This document shows, piece by piece, positions 10,399 through 20,445 of a stretch of 64,000 nt of DNA (position 1 is its first letter; every line of letters begins with the position of its first letter). Both the position numbers and the translations under genes were made by a program. The notes under the pieces were generated by a model that saw only the letters and a list, made by a program, of their open reading frames with translations, was not told where the DNA came from and searched no databases. The stretch comes from G039954875 sp039954875 (lineage in GTDB: Bacteria; Bacteroidota; Bacteroidia; Flavobacteriales; Blattabacteriaceae), in the NCBI GenBank assembly GCA_039954875.1, contig CP157202.1, positions 248,001-312,000 of the forward strand, read 5' to 3'.

Positions 10399-10820
10399 AT
10401 GAGTCTTTTATCCAAGATCAAAATATATTTTCACAAATACCTATTGAAAGATGGAGTAAAATATGCCCGCTTATTAGGAGTGAAGATGAGTGGAAATTGT
10501 AGGGTGTTTGACTGTAAATTTGGTAGTGAACCATTTCTCATTAAGTAGGAAATAATGTCACTATAATAGGTATTCCCTTCCTAACACATGATGGTAGTAC
10601 ATGACTTTTAAGGATGATAAAGGAATGCGACATTTATATATAAAAAATCAACATAGGAAGTGATGTGTTTATTGGATTAAACTCTACCATACTCTCGGGA
10701 AGTAAATATTAAAGATGATGTGATTGTAGTTGCAGGGAGTGTAGTAGCAAAGTTTGTTCCTAAAAGGAGTATTGTGATAGGCTTTCAGGCTAAGATCACA
10801 AAAAAAAAATTATAACCACA
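10399..10820 (+). pseudogene. Decayed hexapeptide-repeat acyltransferase
   Basis: Begins MSLLSKIKIYFHKYL one base after the preceding gene. It continues with YARLLGVKMSGNCRVFD and GSEPFLI, then breaks. Later frames give VMCLLD / IGSDVFIGLN-like codons, DDVIVVAGSVVAK and PKRSIVIGFQAKI. This is the left-handed beta-helix pattern of capsule-type O-acetyltransferases (CapG/WcaF-like). Several frameshifts. Confidence 0.75.
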
Positions 10821-10980
10821 AAGAATGTGATTTTATCTAATTATTGTTAAGATGCAGAAAATAAATCATTTAAAAAGGTTAGTTATAAGGATAGAATTCT
10901 AGATATTGTAGATCAGGAATTCAAAGATTATTGCTCCAAATGAAATAATAAGTGGTATATCCAAAAAAAAAAATAATTCT

Positions 10981-12295
10981 ATGTGCGGCATAGCAGATCA
11001 TATCGATTAGCAAAGAAGAGAAGACACTTGTATTGATGCTATTATGGAAAGCGTGAAATATCGGGGACCGGATGATCAAGAAAGTGAAATCTATGAAAGT
11101 TCTTTTGCCAAAATATGTTTTGGGCAAAGTATATTATCTATCATTGATCTCTCTATAGAAAAGACACCAACCAATGAGTTATGCTTCTCATAATATCATA
11201 TTCAATGGATAAATAAATAATTATTAGACCATTCGAAAAGAATTGATATCTCTAAGCCACTTATTTAATTCACATTCAGATATGGAAGTACTTCTTAATA
11301 CCATTACCCAATGTAGAGAAAAGGCTGTAGATCGCTTTATTGGGATGTTTGCCTTTGTAATTTATGATGTTCATCAAGAAAAGGTTTATTTATTTTGAGA
11401 TAGTGCAGGGGTGAAATCCCTTTATTACTTTCATCACAATTGGGTTGTTATATTTGGCCATAAATTGAAAGTATTGATAGCTTATAAAAATTTCCCAAGA
11501 AATATTGACCTTAATGCTGCTGGATCGTTCTTTAAGCACGGTTATATCTTAGCTCTTCATATTATTCATTAAAATACTTTTAAGCTTATACCAGGAAGTT
11601 ACTTATAAATAGATTTAAAATTACAAAATGTTTTGTAAAGGAAATATTTGTATGTACTGACTTATTATGGGTAGGAAAAACAAAAAATAGCCTTCTTTCA
11701 AGCTAAAAAAAATTACATAAATTATTGATAGGTGCCTTTAAATTGATATTTATCGCTTGAGATCTTCCCGCTAGATTTTTTTACGCGGTGGGTTAGGTCA
11801 TGATAGCAGTATTGTAACGGTAATAGCCTCAAGGTATTCCAATGAAAAAAAATAAAGACCTTTACAATTTAATTTGAGGACGACGCGTTTAACGAGGCTT
11901 ATGATGCTAAAAAGATAGCTGAGAATATCTTGGGGACAGAATATATGAAATATTATTGTGCAGAAAAAGAACCCATAGATATTATCCCAGATCTTTTTTA
12001 TCGTTACGACAAGCCTTTTTTCGAGATTTCGTCTATTACTTCCATATTGTTGAGTCGGATCACTAGTAAAAAAGTTACAGTGGCCTTATCGGCCAATGTA
12101 TGAGATGAGATTTTTGCAAGCTACGGTAGTTATAAAAATATTTTACAATACATCTATAAATTGAGGGATGTTCTAAAAATCTTTTATCCTATTTTATCTG
12201 ATGTCTCTAGGTGTTTTTCTAATCTTTTGCCCAAAAGTCAAATCCGATATAGACATATGCTCATTCAAATAAGTATTTTTTTAAAAAAGAGGTAA
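10981..12295 (+). pseudogene. Decayed asparagine synthase-like amidotransferase
   Basis: Starts MCGIADHID with the catalytic Cys2 codon still present, then YRGPDDQ and the SIIDLS block. GMFAFVIYD and a GVKSLYYF block follow. Further on come remnants of the synthetase domain (a VGVFLSGGLDSS-like region near 11770-11815, NEAYDAKKIAENILG near 11890-11925, VTVALSAN near 12080-12100). Stops and frameshifts throughout. AsnB-like genes are common in polysaccharide clusters, where they amidate uronic-acid residues. That role here is inferred from neighbours. Confidence 0.82.
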
Positions 12296-12344
12296 AATGC
12301 AGGGGTATACTTATTAGATAGTATTTATCAAGTAAAAAAAATAT

Positions 12345-13131
12345 TGAAATAGTATAGAAAATATTTAATACGTTTACACAAATGCCTTGTAACAAATTAG
12401 ATTAATTCAAGTAGACTCTAAGCTTGAGTTAAATCAAAACGGATATATTTATTACCAAAAGGAGGAGTATAGACTCCAAATAGATGATATTTTATATATT
12501 CAGATCGTTGCTAGAGATCCCAATCTAGTAGCTTTGTTTGGATCGTAGTTTACCCCCATTACCAATGGTCACACAAATCAATAAAGGATTATTTTATATT
12601 AACGTATTGACCTGAGAAGCCAATGAGAAGCATAGATATCCCCGTGGTTGGTAAAATACAAGTGGTAAATCTAAACATGAATTAAGCTCGGGTCGCTATT
12701 GAAAATAATTTGTATTCCTTGTACAAGAAAGATGCTGTATTTGTAAAAATATATCTGATAGGGATAAATTATACCATTGCAGGGGGGGTAAATAGGCCTG
12801 ACCTCTATGAGATCTATAAAAACCAAGTTATGTTCTTGGATGCCATTGCGTAAACCGTAGGCTTACCCACAATAGCTATAATAAAAAGATTAATCCATAA
12901 GATTGATGTTCAATAATATCATATAAATTTATTTCACTAAAGAGCGTATCATCTACTCTCTTTATTATTACTTGCAACCCAATGATATTCTCGTAGTAGA
13001 TCTCTCAAATCTCAAAAGAGTTGCTCTATAGGCACCAATACCCTCAGTACTTTAGGTACACTTTTGGGTACAGTAGTAAGTATTTTTGCTATTATCATAA
13101 GCATAAATACTTTATTAAAAAATATACTTTA
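12345..13131 (+). pseudogene. Decayed polysaccharide export outer-membrane protein (Wza family)
   Basis: Remnants include a YRLQIDDILYIQI block (about 12470-12505), a PV.GKIQV-like segment near 12640-12660, an SLBB-like stretch with a GINYTIAGGVNRPDLY block near 12760-12815, FLDAIA, and a final NDILVVDLSNLKR block near 12980-13015 followed by hydrophobic codons. This order matches Wza-type export lipoproteins. Broken by many stops; it contains a run of seven Gs near 12782. Confidence 0.78.
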
Positions 13132-13144
13132 ATTTATTATCAAA

Positions 13145-15490
13145 ATGAAAAATAAAAATTGATCCGAGAAAGCAGAAATAAAATATTTTGATATCAACCT
13201 TTTCAGGTTTCTGAATCGATTATTTATCAATTTGAAATGGGTGATCATATGTATTTTTTTAGTTTTGCTCATGGTTTTCCTTTTCAATAAGTATGTAGAC
13301 CACCAATATAAAGTATGAATCCTACTTCATGTCCCTAAATAGGGAGTCAATCTTTTTTATCTAGTGCGACTTCGGTAAATTTTATCTATGGAGGAGTCAG
13401 TGATAAGATAGGACACCTTAGAGGTTATCTTAATTTCTCGGACACATAATGAAAAAGTCATTGATGGTTCTGGACTTTTTGACTACCTATTACCGAGTAG
13501 GTACTATTAAAACGACTGAAGCTTATAAAAAAGAAATTGTCTTCGTTGTCGAATATGATCAAAATTACTATCAATGGGCTAGACAAACTTTTAATATAAA
13601 GATGATATACGATCATACTTTTAAACTTCATGTTAAAAAAATAAGGAGTGTCAGTTTGTATCATTTTAAAAGTGGGAAAACTTTTTTCCGAGACGAAGAC
13701 TTTATTGAAAAAATATGCTGAAAAGCTAAAAGAGGAAGACATATATAAATTTGGTCAATGGATTAAAACGGCCCCTCTGCAAATTTAGATTGGTATTTAA
13801 ATCATCCAAAGCCCGTCTTCCATATCTCAAGACTAAACATTATCAATTCATGATCAATCTCAAAGATAAGTCGATCAATTAAATGATCAGCCATATACAG
13901 ACTAGAGATAAAAATGCTACCGACGAATACCCATTGGCTTCGTTGATTACTGTATTAATAAAAAAGGTGCAAGTTTCAATAAGATCGTCGATTATATCAA
14001 TACTTCCAATGAGATCTTGACCAAAACTCAATTAGAGTAAAAAATAGGGTTTCTGAAAAACACTGTCCATGTTATAGAGTCCAAGCTATCTATCATAAAG
14101 GATTCCATATTAAAATCCTTCGAAGAGTTAAAAGGCTTAGGTCATCATACCGAATTATAGACCTTAGTTCCCGAGGCTCTAATGCTTTGAAAAGTGCCGT
14201 AGATCTAGATATGCAAAAGGTAAGTGTATAACGGTAATTGAAAATCTTACTCTTGTTTAAGAGAGTAACTACAATTAGGAAATTATAAGTCCTTGATATT
14301 ATCTTTTCTAGCGGGTATTAATGACTCCGCCTTAATGGATAATATCAGACGATCAATCGGTTTTATCAAGAAAAACAAAAACTTTATTTAATATACAATC
14401 CTTCGGTTAAATCTATTCGAGAAGTTAACCGTCGGATTATTTTTTGAAGCCCCAAGCACTCGGTGTTATCAATGACTATGTTACCAGTGTGCGTTCTCAA
14501 ATCCATGATCTGATTATTCAATTGTACAAGATAGACAGCTAAGTGAGGATATTTACTACCTTCAAAAGAGCAGAAATATGTAGAAGCATAATGGTTTTAT
14601 GTCATCAATAACCAGCAATACAATCAAATGCTTATCAAATTAAATGAAGCCTTTATGATCAAGTAATCCAATGTGTTAGACATCGATATCATAAACTTAG
14701 TAAAAAATATTGACCAATATTATATATCTCCGCGCCCTATGCTTAATTATGCTATTACCTTATTGATAGGGTTTTTACCCTCTATGATGTATATGTTTGC
14801 ACGAGAGGTTTTTGATAATAAGGTAAAAGTTATAGATGATGTGATCAAGTACATCAAGGCACCTTTGATCGGTACCATAGGTGAAAGTAGTCATGATAAT
14901 AATATTGGTAATATTGAGCAAACCTAAATTAGGGCATAACAGAAAATTTTCGGACAATCCGCTCAAATATAAAATTCATTTATGATAAAGACTGTTTTGA
15001 ATAAAACAGTGTGTACATAGATAATTCTAATTATAATAGGATTATTTTAGTTATCTCATCTATTTCCGGTGAATGGAGAAAACCTTTGTGTATATTAATT
15101 TGTCCTCTGTATTTGTTTTGATTCATAGGAGAAGATTATTGATAGGGCTGGACTTTAGAAAACCAAATATTTTTATCGATTTTAATATAAAAAAAGAATA
15201 GATCATTCATCATACTAGAATTCCTCATTTAGATATACTTACCTTTGGAGCTGTACCACCCAATCCTTCAGAATTATTGCTCAGTGAAGTGTTGACCAAC
15301 TGGTTAATGATCTAAGGAAAGAGTACAAATAGATTGTCTTAGATGCCCCTCCGGCAGGTCTAGTAGCCTACTTCTACGAATTGATGAAGTTCTCTCTAAT
15401 GTCTCAATCTTTACATCATTTGAAACAACTACATTTATAGAGATCAATTACTACTTATAGATGACAAATACAGAAGAGGATAATGTCCTA
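13145..15490 (+). pseudogene. Decayed polysaccharide co-polymerase / BY-kinase (Wzc family)
   Basis: N-terminal hydrophobic segment near 13245-13300 (VIICIFLVLLMVF). A periplasmic coiled-coil stretch follows (13449-14650 in broken frames). A second membrane block lies at 14673-14927 (RPMLNYAITLLIGF, then VIKYIKAPLIGTIG). A tyrosine-kinase domain follows, with TFVYINLSSVF, GLDFRKPNIF (Walker A' type), AVPPNPSELLLSE near 15250-15285 and a LDAPPAGLVA-like block near 15340-15370. The gene would normally be about 2.3 kb, which fits. Wza followed by Wzc is the standard arrangement for Wzy-dependent export. Confidence 0.85.
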
Positions 15491-15616
15491 ATTTGACTTT
15501 TGTCTTGAATGGATATATTCGGCTGAATCACGGTTATGGATATGGTTATGAGTGTCTTCGAAGAAGACAGTAATATAATTAAAAATCATTGGATGTCCAA
15601 AATAAAACGTTATTTA

Positions 15617-16130
15617 TGCATGAAATGATTTGGAGAAACATTTTTGATTATCTTTTAACCATCACTCTAATGTTTCTTATCGGATGGATAATCTTTTTTA
15701 TTGGTAGCGGTTATGAGCATAGAACTTCGTTTTTTTTGGTGGTTTTCTTAGATCCATGTAGTTAGAGGTGAACTTATGTTTATGTTTTATAAAATTAAGA
15801 TGATATATCTACCTGGGGGGTATTTTTATGGCTAGGGATACTACATTTCTAGAATAGGAAGGTATCTATGTGAGTATAAATTGAATAAATTCCTACATTT
15901 GATCAATCTATTGAAGGGTGAGATGAGCTTTGTCGGGCCTTCGTCTAGATATACCCGGATTTGCAGATCAACTTGAAGGAGGATATCGAATCATATTTTC
16001 GGTGAAACTGGGTATCACTGGGCCAGACAGTATAAAATATACAGATGAAGAATACTTACTCTCCCAACCACCCAATCCAGAGGAATATAATAAAAAAATC
16101 CTCTGGCTATAAAAAGTGAAAATTAATAAG
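15617..16130 (+). pseudogene. Decayed sugar-phosphate transferase that initiates repeat units (WcaJ/bacterial sugar transferase)
   Basis: An N-terminal membrane anchor (FDYLLTITLMFLIGWII, near 15640-15690) precedes broken catalytic pieces: a KLNKFLHLINLLKGEMSFVGP-like region near 15880-15935, then LDIPGFADQLEG and a LGITGPDSIKYTDEEYL block in one frame to 16112. These are signatures of the polyprenyl-phosphate sugar-1-phosphate transferases that start repeat-unit synthesis. Its loss alone would silence Wzy-dependent synthesis from this locus. Confidence 0.85.
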
Positions 16131-16136
16131 AAATAT

Positions 16137-16170
16137 ATAAAAAATTGGTCTTTAATAAAGACCTCTTTTA
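16137..16170 (-). terminator. Rho-independent terminator-like hairpin downstream of the XRE gene
   Basis: GGTCTTT (16147-16153) and AAAGACC (16157-16163) form a 7-bp stem with a 3-base loop. On the minus strand it is followed by AATTTTTTA, the expected U-tract, and it lies just past the XRE stop at 16184. On the plus strand it is followed by TCTTTTA, so it may work weakly both ways. Confidence 0.62.
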
Positions 16171-16183
16171 TCTGTATAAAATG

Positions 16184-16552
16184 TTATTCCCCTAGGGTAG
16201 TTTCACGGTCCTTGTCTTCAACACGAGGTGTATAACTTCTAAATATACCATTTTCAAAAAATACTATAATACGTTCGACAGTTTGAGACTGTTCTAAAAT
16301 TTTATAATTCTCTAAAGGTAGAGAAGAGGATATCGACTTTAGGATTTCAGTAGGATTTTCTTTACCAGTTAACAACCAACCCAAATTTATCTCAGGAAAA
16401 GCTACATGAATTTTCAACACAATTTCTAAACTCGGCTTATTCCTACCAGGAAATATGTGTGAAATATTTGATCTCGTCACTCCGATCTTGTCAGCGAATG
16501 CAGCATGTGATAAGCCGTGATTCAACATGATTTTTTCAATCCTGGAAATCAT
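16184..16552 (-). CDS. XRE-family helix-turn-helix transcriptional regulator
   Basis: A 122-residue protein with an N-terminal Cro/C1-type HTH (about residues 8-65). Visible parts are LSHAAFADKIGV and TRSNISHIFPGRNKPSLE, followed by a GWLLTGKEN block typical of phage-repressor-like XRE proteins in Bacteroidota. The C-terminal half (about 70-122) has no domain I recognise and is rich in charged residues. It is transcribed away from the M14 peptidase gene, and two similar palindromes lie in the 263-base gap. The simplest reading is autoregulation plus control of the peptidase (inference). It sits beside, but is not part of, the dead capsule locus. Confidence 0.9.
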   Translation of the reverse strand: MISRIEKIMLNHGLSHAAFADKIGVTRSNISHIFPGRNKPSLEIVLKIHVAFPEINLGWLLTGKENPTEILKSISSSLPLENYKILEQSQTVERIIVFFENGIFRSYTPRVEDKDRETTLGE

Positions 16553-16751
16553 GTATAAATGTAAATAATTTATTCATGTAAAATATCGACGATTTTATTA
16601 TAGATTTTTTTTGGGAAAATAATTAAAATTTACCGAAACTATACATTGAGGTAATATGAATTAAAACACTAATTATTAATAATTTATAAATAGTAATCAT
16701 ATTCTGTTTAATGTAAAAAAAAATGAAATTTACAAATATGTATAATCATCT

Positions 16752-16767
16752 ATTTACACATGTAAAT
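16752..16767. promoter_or_regulatory. Candidate operator palindrome, upstream copy
   Basis: Arms ATTTACA and TGTAAAT with a 2-base spacer, a perfect 7-bp inverted repeat. It shares the TTTACA-N2-TGTAAA core with the site at 16789-16804, centre to centre 37 bases. Further half-sites (TGTAAA-like) lie near 16568-16590 and 16710-16717. Confidence 0.55.
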
Positions 16768-16788
16768 AAATAAAATCATTTACTATTT

Positions 16789-16804
16789 TTTTACATTTGT
16801 AAAA
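16789..16804. promoter_or_regulatory. Candidate operator palindrome overlapping the peptidase promoter
   Basis: Arms TTTTACA and TGTAAAA with a 2-base spacer. It lies over the -7 element at 16792-16799 and ends 11 bases before the GTG start of the peptidase, so a protein bound here would block transcription. The XRE protein encoded divergently is the obvious candidate ligand (inference). Confidence 0.58.
16792..16799 (+). promoter_or_regulatory. Candidate -7 promoter element (TACATTTG) for the M14 peptidase
   Basis: TAnnTTTG match, 16 bases upstream of the GTG start, embedded in the second palindrome. Confidence 0.5.
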
Positions 16805-16815
16805 ACATCTCTATT

Positions 16816-17958
16816 GTGAAATTCGATATTTATTCGTTAGAGAAAACTTATGATCAATTCAAAGAAAAAAGTATTTCATCTAGAGTTTTTAGATATGTCG
16901 AATTGTTAGTAGAGTTCAAAAAACACCAAAATTTTTACACCATTGATCCTATTGGATATTCTGTAGAAAGAAGGAAGGTCTTTAAACTTTCATGGGGTAT
17001 TGGACAAAAAAAGGTGATGATCTGGTCTCAAATGCATGGTGATGAAACTACCGGGACAACAGCACTATTAGATGTATTGAATTTTTTCCAAGAAAATGAT
17101 CCATTAGCACAGTTCTTAAATGCTCGTTTAGATATATCATTCATCCCCATGCTCAATCCTGACGGAGCAGAAAACTTTCAACGCCGCAATGCTATAGACA
17201 TTGATCTGAACCGTGATGCACGAGCCTTACAGTCTCCAGAGATTAGAATACTTTTTGATCAAGTACAGCAATTTCGTCCCGACATACTTTTCAATTTGCA
17301 TGATCAGAGGAGTATGTACCACGTTGGGTCGACTCCTAAACCGGCTGTCTTTTCTTTCCTGGCTCCAGCTGAGGATGCTCAACGTACCATTACAAAAAAT
17401 AGAAAAAAAACCATGGGTTTTATTGCTTGTATCGAGAAACAGCTCAGCCTACTTATACCAGGTATGATAGGAAGGTATTCTGATGAATTTTACCCTACAG
17501 CTACTGGAGATTGTTTCCAACAATTAGGCTACCCTTGCATACTTTTTGAGGCTGGGTATTACCCTAACGATCTGCAGAAACAACAAAGTAGGAAATACAA
17601 TGCTTTGGCTGTCTTAGCAGGTTTTTATACTCTAGCTGTAGAGGAAGACCTTGGACAATATTATCAGTATTATTTATCTATTCCTGAAAATGGGAAAAAA
17701 CTTTTCGACAAAATTTATAGACAGATGAAGATCCGAAAGGGTTCCATCGAACTTACAGTAGATATTGGTCTGATGATTGAAGAGCGATACAATATCCGGA
17801 CTCATGAGCTTAATTTTATTCTCCGAATCGTGGAAATTGGAGATCTAAGACAATTTTTCGGCCGTGAAGAGATCCAAACAGACGGTAAATTTTATCTGGG
17901 AGAAGACGGTAGTACATATCCTCAACTCGGTGGATCTGATGCATTCCAGCTCGTTTAG
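16816..17958 (+). CDS. M14-family zinc carboxypeptidase-like protein
   Basis: Metallopeptidase of the carboxypeptidase A superfamily, 380 residues. Zinc ligands are visible as His74 and Glu77 in HGDETTG, with a third histidine in LFNLHDQRS (about 160). Substrate-binding NPDG and the N-R pair (DLNRDA) lie between them, and the catalytic glutamate is in LFEAGYY (about 245). The C-terminal 130 residues after the catalytic glutamate are unassigned. The start is GTG at 16816: no in-frame ATG occurs before residue 68, and the N-terminus is already protein-like there. No obvious signal peptide, so it is probably cytoplasmic. Substrate unknown; cell-wall peptides or imported peptides are possible. 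Confidence 0.88.
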   Translation: MKFDIYSLEKTYDQFKEKSISSRVFRYVELLVEFKKHQNFYTIDPIGYSVERRKVFKLSWGIGQKKVMIWSQMHGDETTGTTALLDVLNFFQENDPLAQFLNARLDISFIPMLNPDGAENFQRRNAIDIDLNRDARALQSPEIRILFDQVQQFRPDILFNLHDQRSMYHVGSTPKPAVFSFLAPAEDAQRTITKNRKKTMGFIACIEKQLSLLIPGMIGRYSDEFYPTATGDCFQQLGYPCILFEAGYYPNDLQKQQSRKYNALAVLAGFYTLAVEEDLGQYYQYYLSIPENGKKLFDKIYRQMKIRKGSIELTVDIGLMIEERYNIRTHELNFILRIVEIGDLRQFFGREEIQTDGKFYLGEDGSTYPQLGGSDAFQLV

Positions 17959-18074
17959 TCCGTACGACCACTTAGATGACAACAGATGATATGCGTGGTT
18001 AAAAAAATAGATTTATATCACCGTTATATGAAATAATAATACGATTAATAAAAATATATCCTAAAAATTAGTAA

Positions 18075-18660
18075 ATGAATTTTATAGAAGAGGTTGTAGC
18101 GGTTTTGAAGAAAGGACATTGATCATCTATCCCACAGACACTGTCTATGGTCTAGGTTTGTAATATTATTCATATGAAGGCAATGGAGAGGTTGGCTAGA
18201 GTGAAAAATATCAAATTTGAAAAAGCTTATTTTTCTTTTATCTGTAATGAGCTGAATCGTATTTATTACTACAGGAAGCCTATACACCAAGTATCGTTTT
18301 TAAAAACATGAAGAAGGCCTTGCCTGGCCTTTTCACCGTTATCTTATCATCAGCCAATAAATTACCCTTGGATTTCAAAAGTAAGAAGACTGTTAGTGAG
18401 ATACGCATCCCGGATAATATCATTCCATGTGAAATTGTGAAGTAATTAGGATATTCCATAGTTTCGACTTCTATCTATGATGATGATGAAGTGATCGAAT
18501 ACACGATAGATCCGGAATTGATTATTGAAAAATATGGTAAACTTATCGATATTGTCATCTATGGTGATTATGGAGATAATGAGTCTTTTCTACCGTGGCG
18601 GATTTGACTCAGGATGATTCAGTGGTTTTGAGGGAAAGTAAGGGTCAGTGTGAAAATGTT
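18075..18660 (+). pseudogene. Decayed YciO/Sua5-type threonylcarbamoyl-AMP synthase paralogue
   Basis: Begins MNFIEEVVAVLKKG. It then passes through an IYPTDTVYGLG-like region in mixed frames, MKAMERLARVKN, FEKAYFSFICNELN, LPGLFTVILSSANKLP, VSTSIYDDDEVI and ends with ADLTQDDSVVLRESKG. These are the YrdC-fold landmarks, and the ending is of YciO type. At least four frame breaks. An intact Sua5/TsaC gene is at 51007-51573, so the essential t6A step is presumably still covered. Confidence 0.85.
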
Positions 18661-18681
18661 ATGTGGATATTTTTAGGGAGT

Positions 18682-19362
18682 TTAGGTTACATGATCGACA
18701 AGTCTCCCATTTTCGCATTTTACGATGCGAGCGGGACAATTTTTGATAGTGATCAGGTCATGCGTGGCTACCAAGACAGAAGTATTTGTCTCCCTAGCAA
18801 TATTTAAAAGAAGTTGTAATATTTCTTGAGAGGTCTCCGGGTCAAGGTTTCCTGTAGGCTCGTCAGCAAGGATCAACTCAGGATGGTTTAATAAGGCTCG
18901 GGCAATAACCACACGTTGTTGTTCTCCTCCAGAGAGTTCGTGAGGTCGTTTGTGTCTCTTGGTCAGCATGTTGACATTGTGTAGAACTTCATTGATATGG
19001 TTATCTATTTTATGACTGTTCGACCAGTCGATGGCTTTCAATACAAATTTTAGATTCTCCTTTACATTCCGATCTGGAAGCAGTTGAAAGTCTTGAAAAA
19101 CAATACCTAACTTTCTTCTTAAGTAAGGGATTTGTCGTCGTTTGAGTTGCCTCAAGTCATATTCTACTACCTTACCAGTTCCTTTTGGTAGAGGTAATTC
19201 ACCATATAAAGTCCTCAGGAGAGTGCTTTTACCACTACCGGTCTTCCCGATGATATAACAAACCTCACCACGTTTTAGGGAAAAGTATACTTTATTCAGA
19301 ACTAAAAAGTTCCCTTGATATATGGAAGCATCGTTTAGAGAGATTGTTAGGTTTTTGTTCAT
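18682..19362 (-). CDS. ftsE: Cell-division ABC transporter ATP-binding protein FtsE
   Basis: ATPase partner of FtsX; the complex controls septal peptidoglycan hydrolysis at the inner membrane. The 226 residues carry Walker A GKTGSGKST (about 39-47), a Q-loop with VFQDFQLLPDRNV, ABC signature LSGGEQQR, Walker B LILADEPTGNLDP and a switch histidine in VATHD. ATG at 19362. Naming as FtsE rather than LolD/MacB-type rests on length, the QDFQLLPDRNV block and lack of a fused permease; ftsX is not in this window. It converges on the YciO pseudogene, about 20 bases apart. Confidence 0.82.
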   Translation of the reverse strand: MNKNLTISLNDASIYQGNFLVLNKVYFSLKRGEVCYIIGKTGSGKSTLLRTLYGELPLPKGTGKVVEYDLRQLKRRQIPYLRRKLGIVFQDFQLLPDRNVKENLKFVLKAIDWSNSHKIDNHINEVLHNVNMLTKRHKRPHELSGGEQQRVVIARALLNHPELILADEPTGNLDPETSQEILQLLLNIARETNTSVLVATHDLITIKNCPARIVKCENGRLVDHVT

Positions 19363-19426
19363 ATAAAGCCAGGAATCCGTGAAATAGCAGGAGATAGAGG
19401 ATCTAAATTAGATAAATTTCTTATGA

Positions 19427-19567
19427 TCATTTAATGACTGTCAATTGTCTTCTACCTTTGGCTCGTCTTCTGGCTAGTACTTTGCGGCCATTTTTAGTTC
19501 TCATGCGTTTAATGAAACCATGTTCGTTGACTCGTTTTCTTTTCGAGGGTTGATATGTTCTTTTCAT
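19427..19567 (-). CDS. rpmH: 50S ribosomal protein L34
   Basis: A 46-residue, highly basic protein that begins MKRTYQPSKRKR and has GFIKRMRTKNGRKVLARRR, the universal L34 pattern. Part of the large ribosomal subunit. The start is the ATG at 19567 and the stop is TGA at 19427-19429. In many bacteria rpmH lies beside rnpA and dnaA; here it lies between ftsE and a DUF4258-like gene. A -7 element sits 50 bases upstream. Confidence 0.96.
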   Translation of the reverse strand: MKRTYQPSKRKRVNEHGFIKRMRTKNGRKVLARRRAKGRRQLTVIK

Positions 19568-19617
19568 CTGCTTCTTTAGTTTTCTTCAATACTTGTGGGA
19601 TAGAGCAATGTGAGGGG

Positions 19618-19625
19618 CAAATTTA
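19618..19625 (-). promoter_or_regulatory. Candidate -7 promoter element (TAAATTTG) for rpmH
   Basis: Minus-strand TAnnTTTG match overlapping the stop codon of the upstream DUF4258-like gene, giving rpmH a possible promoter of its own with a leader of about 45 bases. Confidence 0.5.
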
Positions 19626-20000
19626 CTTTTTTACCCGGATATTTTTGATTATAGCTACTCGATCTTGATTTTCGATTAGAAATATGATCTCTTTCTGTGA
19701 GTTGCCTTCTCGATAATGGATTTGATAAATAGGAAAAGGTTTTTTTCGAGCTTGACTTTCGCTAAAATTGATTTTACCATTGATCAAAAGTTTTGACCGA
19801 ATGAAAACCGGATCGTGATAGCAACCTAAAGAAAGAGGATATTTGCCAGCTTGGAAATGAATCTCTTTTCTTTTGATATCATTCAAGACCCGTTGATTGG
19901 GGAAGTAAGCACAAGAAGTGGCTCTGCGACCGAAAAGTAGACTGACAATGATCAGGCCTAAACTCACTCCGAATATAAAATAGCTTAAACGTCTGACCAT
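19623..20000 (-). CDS. Conserved hypothetical, DUF4258-like, with N-terminal membrane segment
   Basis: A 125-residue protein. Residues about 6-24 form a hydrophobic helix (YFIFGVSLGLIIVSLLF) followed by GRRAT, consistent with a single inner-membrane anchor. The rest is a small soluble domain with VLNDIKRKEI, LINGKINFSES and a C-terminal IKNIRVKK tail. The pattern recalls DUF4258 proteins of Bacteroidota next to tsaE/porX-type genes, but that is from memory and the function is unknown. It starts 27 bases after tsaE on the same strand, so probably cotranscribed. Confidence 0.72.
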   Translation of the reverse strand: MVRRLSYFIFGVSLGLIIVSLLFGRRATSCAYFPNQRVLNDIKRKEIHFQAGKYPLSLGCYHDPVFIRSKLLINGKINFSESQARKKPFPIYQIHYREGNSQKEIIFLIENQDRVAIIKNIRVKK

Positions 20001-20027
20001 ATGTATAAGAGGAGGGGATTTTATATC

Positions 20028-20441
20028 TTAATTGAAGGTAACGATTCGTTGCTCTTGATCCTTTTTTTCTATTATGACGCTATGGTGGGGCTTAGGTAAT
20101 AGATGTTTGACTCTTTCAGGCCACTCAATCAGACAAATCGCATCGGAATAAAAATAGTCTTCATAACCTAGATCGTATAATTCTGTTTCATTTTTTATAC
20201 GATAAAGATCAAAGTGATAGATCTTGTGTTTTCCAATGGTATATTCGTTGACGATAGAGAAGGTGGGGCTACTTATCGCGTCAGCACTACCTAAGGATTG
20301 ACAAAGAACACGGATCAAGAGAGTTTTTCCCACGCCCATATCACCGTGAAATGCGATGATGGGATATTGGCGATGCTGTGCGATATATTCCCCCGCAGTG
20401 GTCCATTGGTCGATGAGATATACGTTGAAGTAAACAGCCAT
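20028..20441 (-). CDS. tsaE: tRNA threonylcarbamoyladenosine biosynthesis ATPase TsaE
   Basis: P-loop ATPase that supports the TsaB/TsaD step of t6A37 modification in ANN-decoding tRNAs. 137 residues. Walker A GDMGVGKT (about 33-40), the switch region SSPTFSIVNEY, and the conserved HFDLYRI and LIEWPER blocks are all visible. ATG at 20441 lies four bases beyond the porX stop, so the two are cotranscribed. TsaC function is supplied from 51007-51573. Confidence 0.95.
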   Translation of the reverse strand: MAVYFNVYLIDQWTTAGEYIAQHRQYPIIAFHGDMGVGKTLLIRVLCQSLGSADAISSPTFSIVNEYTIGKHKIYHFDLYRIKNETELYDLGYEDYFYSDAICLIEWPERVKHLLPKPHHSVIIEKKDQEQRIVTFN

Positions 20442-20445
20442 AGTG

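Noticed and set aside
10921..11127. Minus-strand frame of 68 codons
   Set aside because: Antisense to the clear MCGI start of the asparagine synthase-like remnant.
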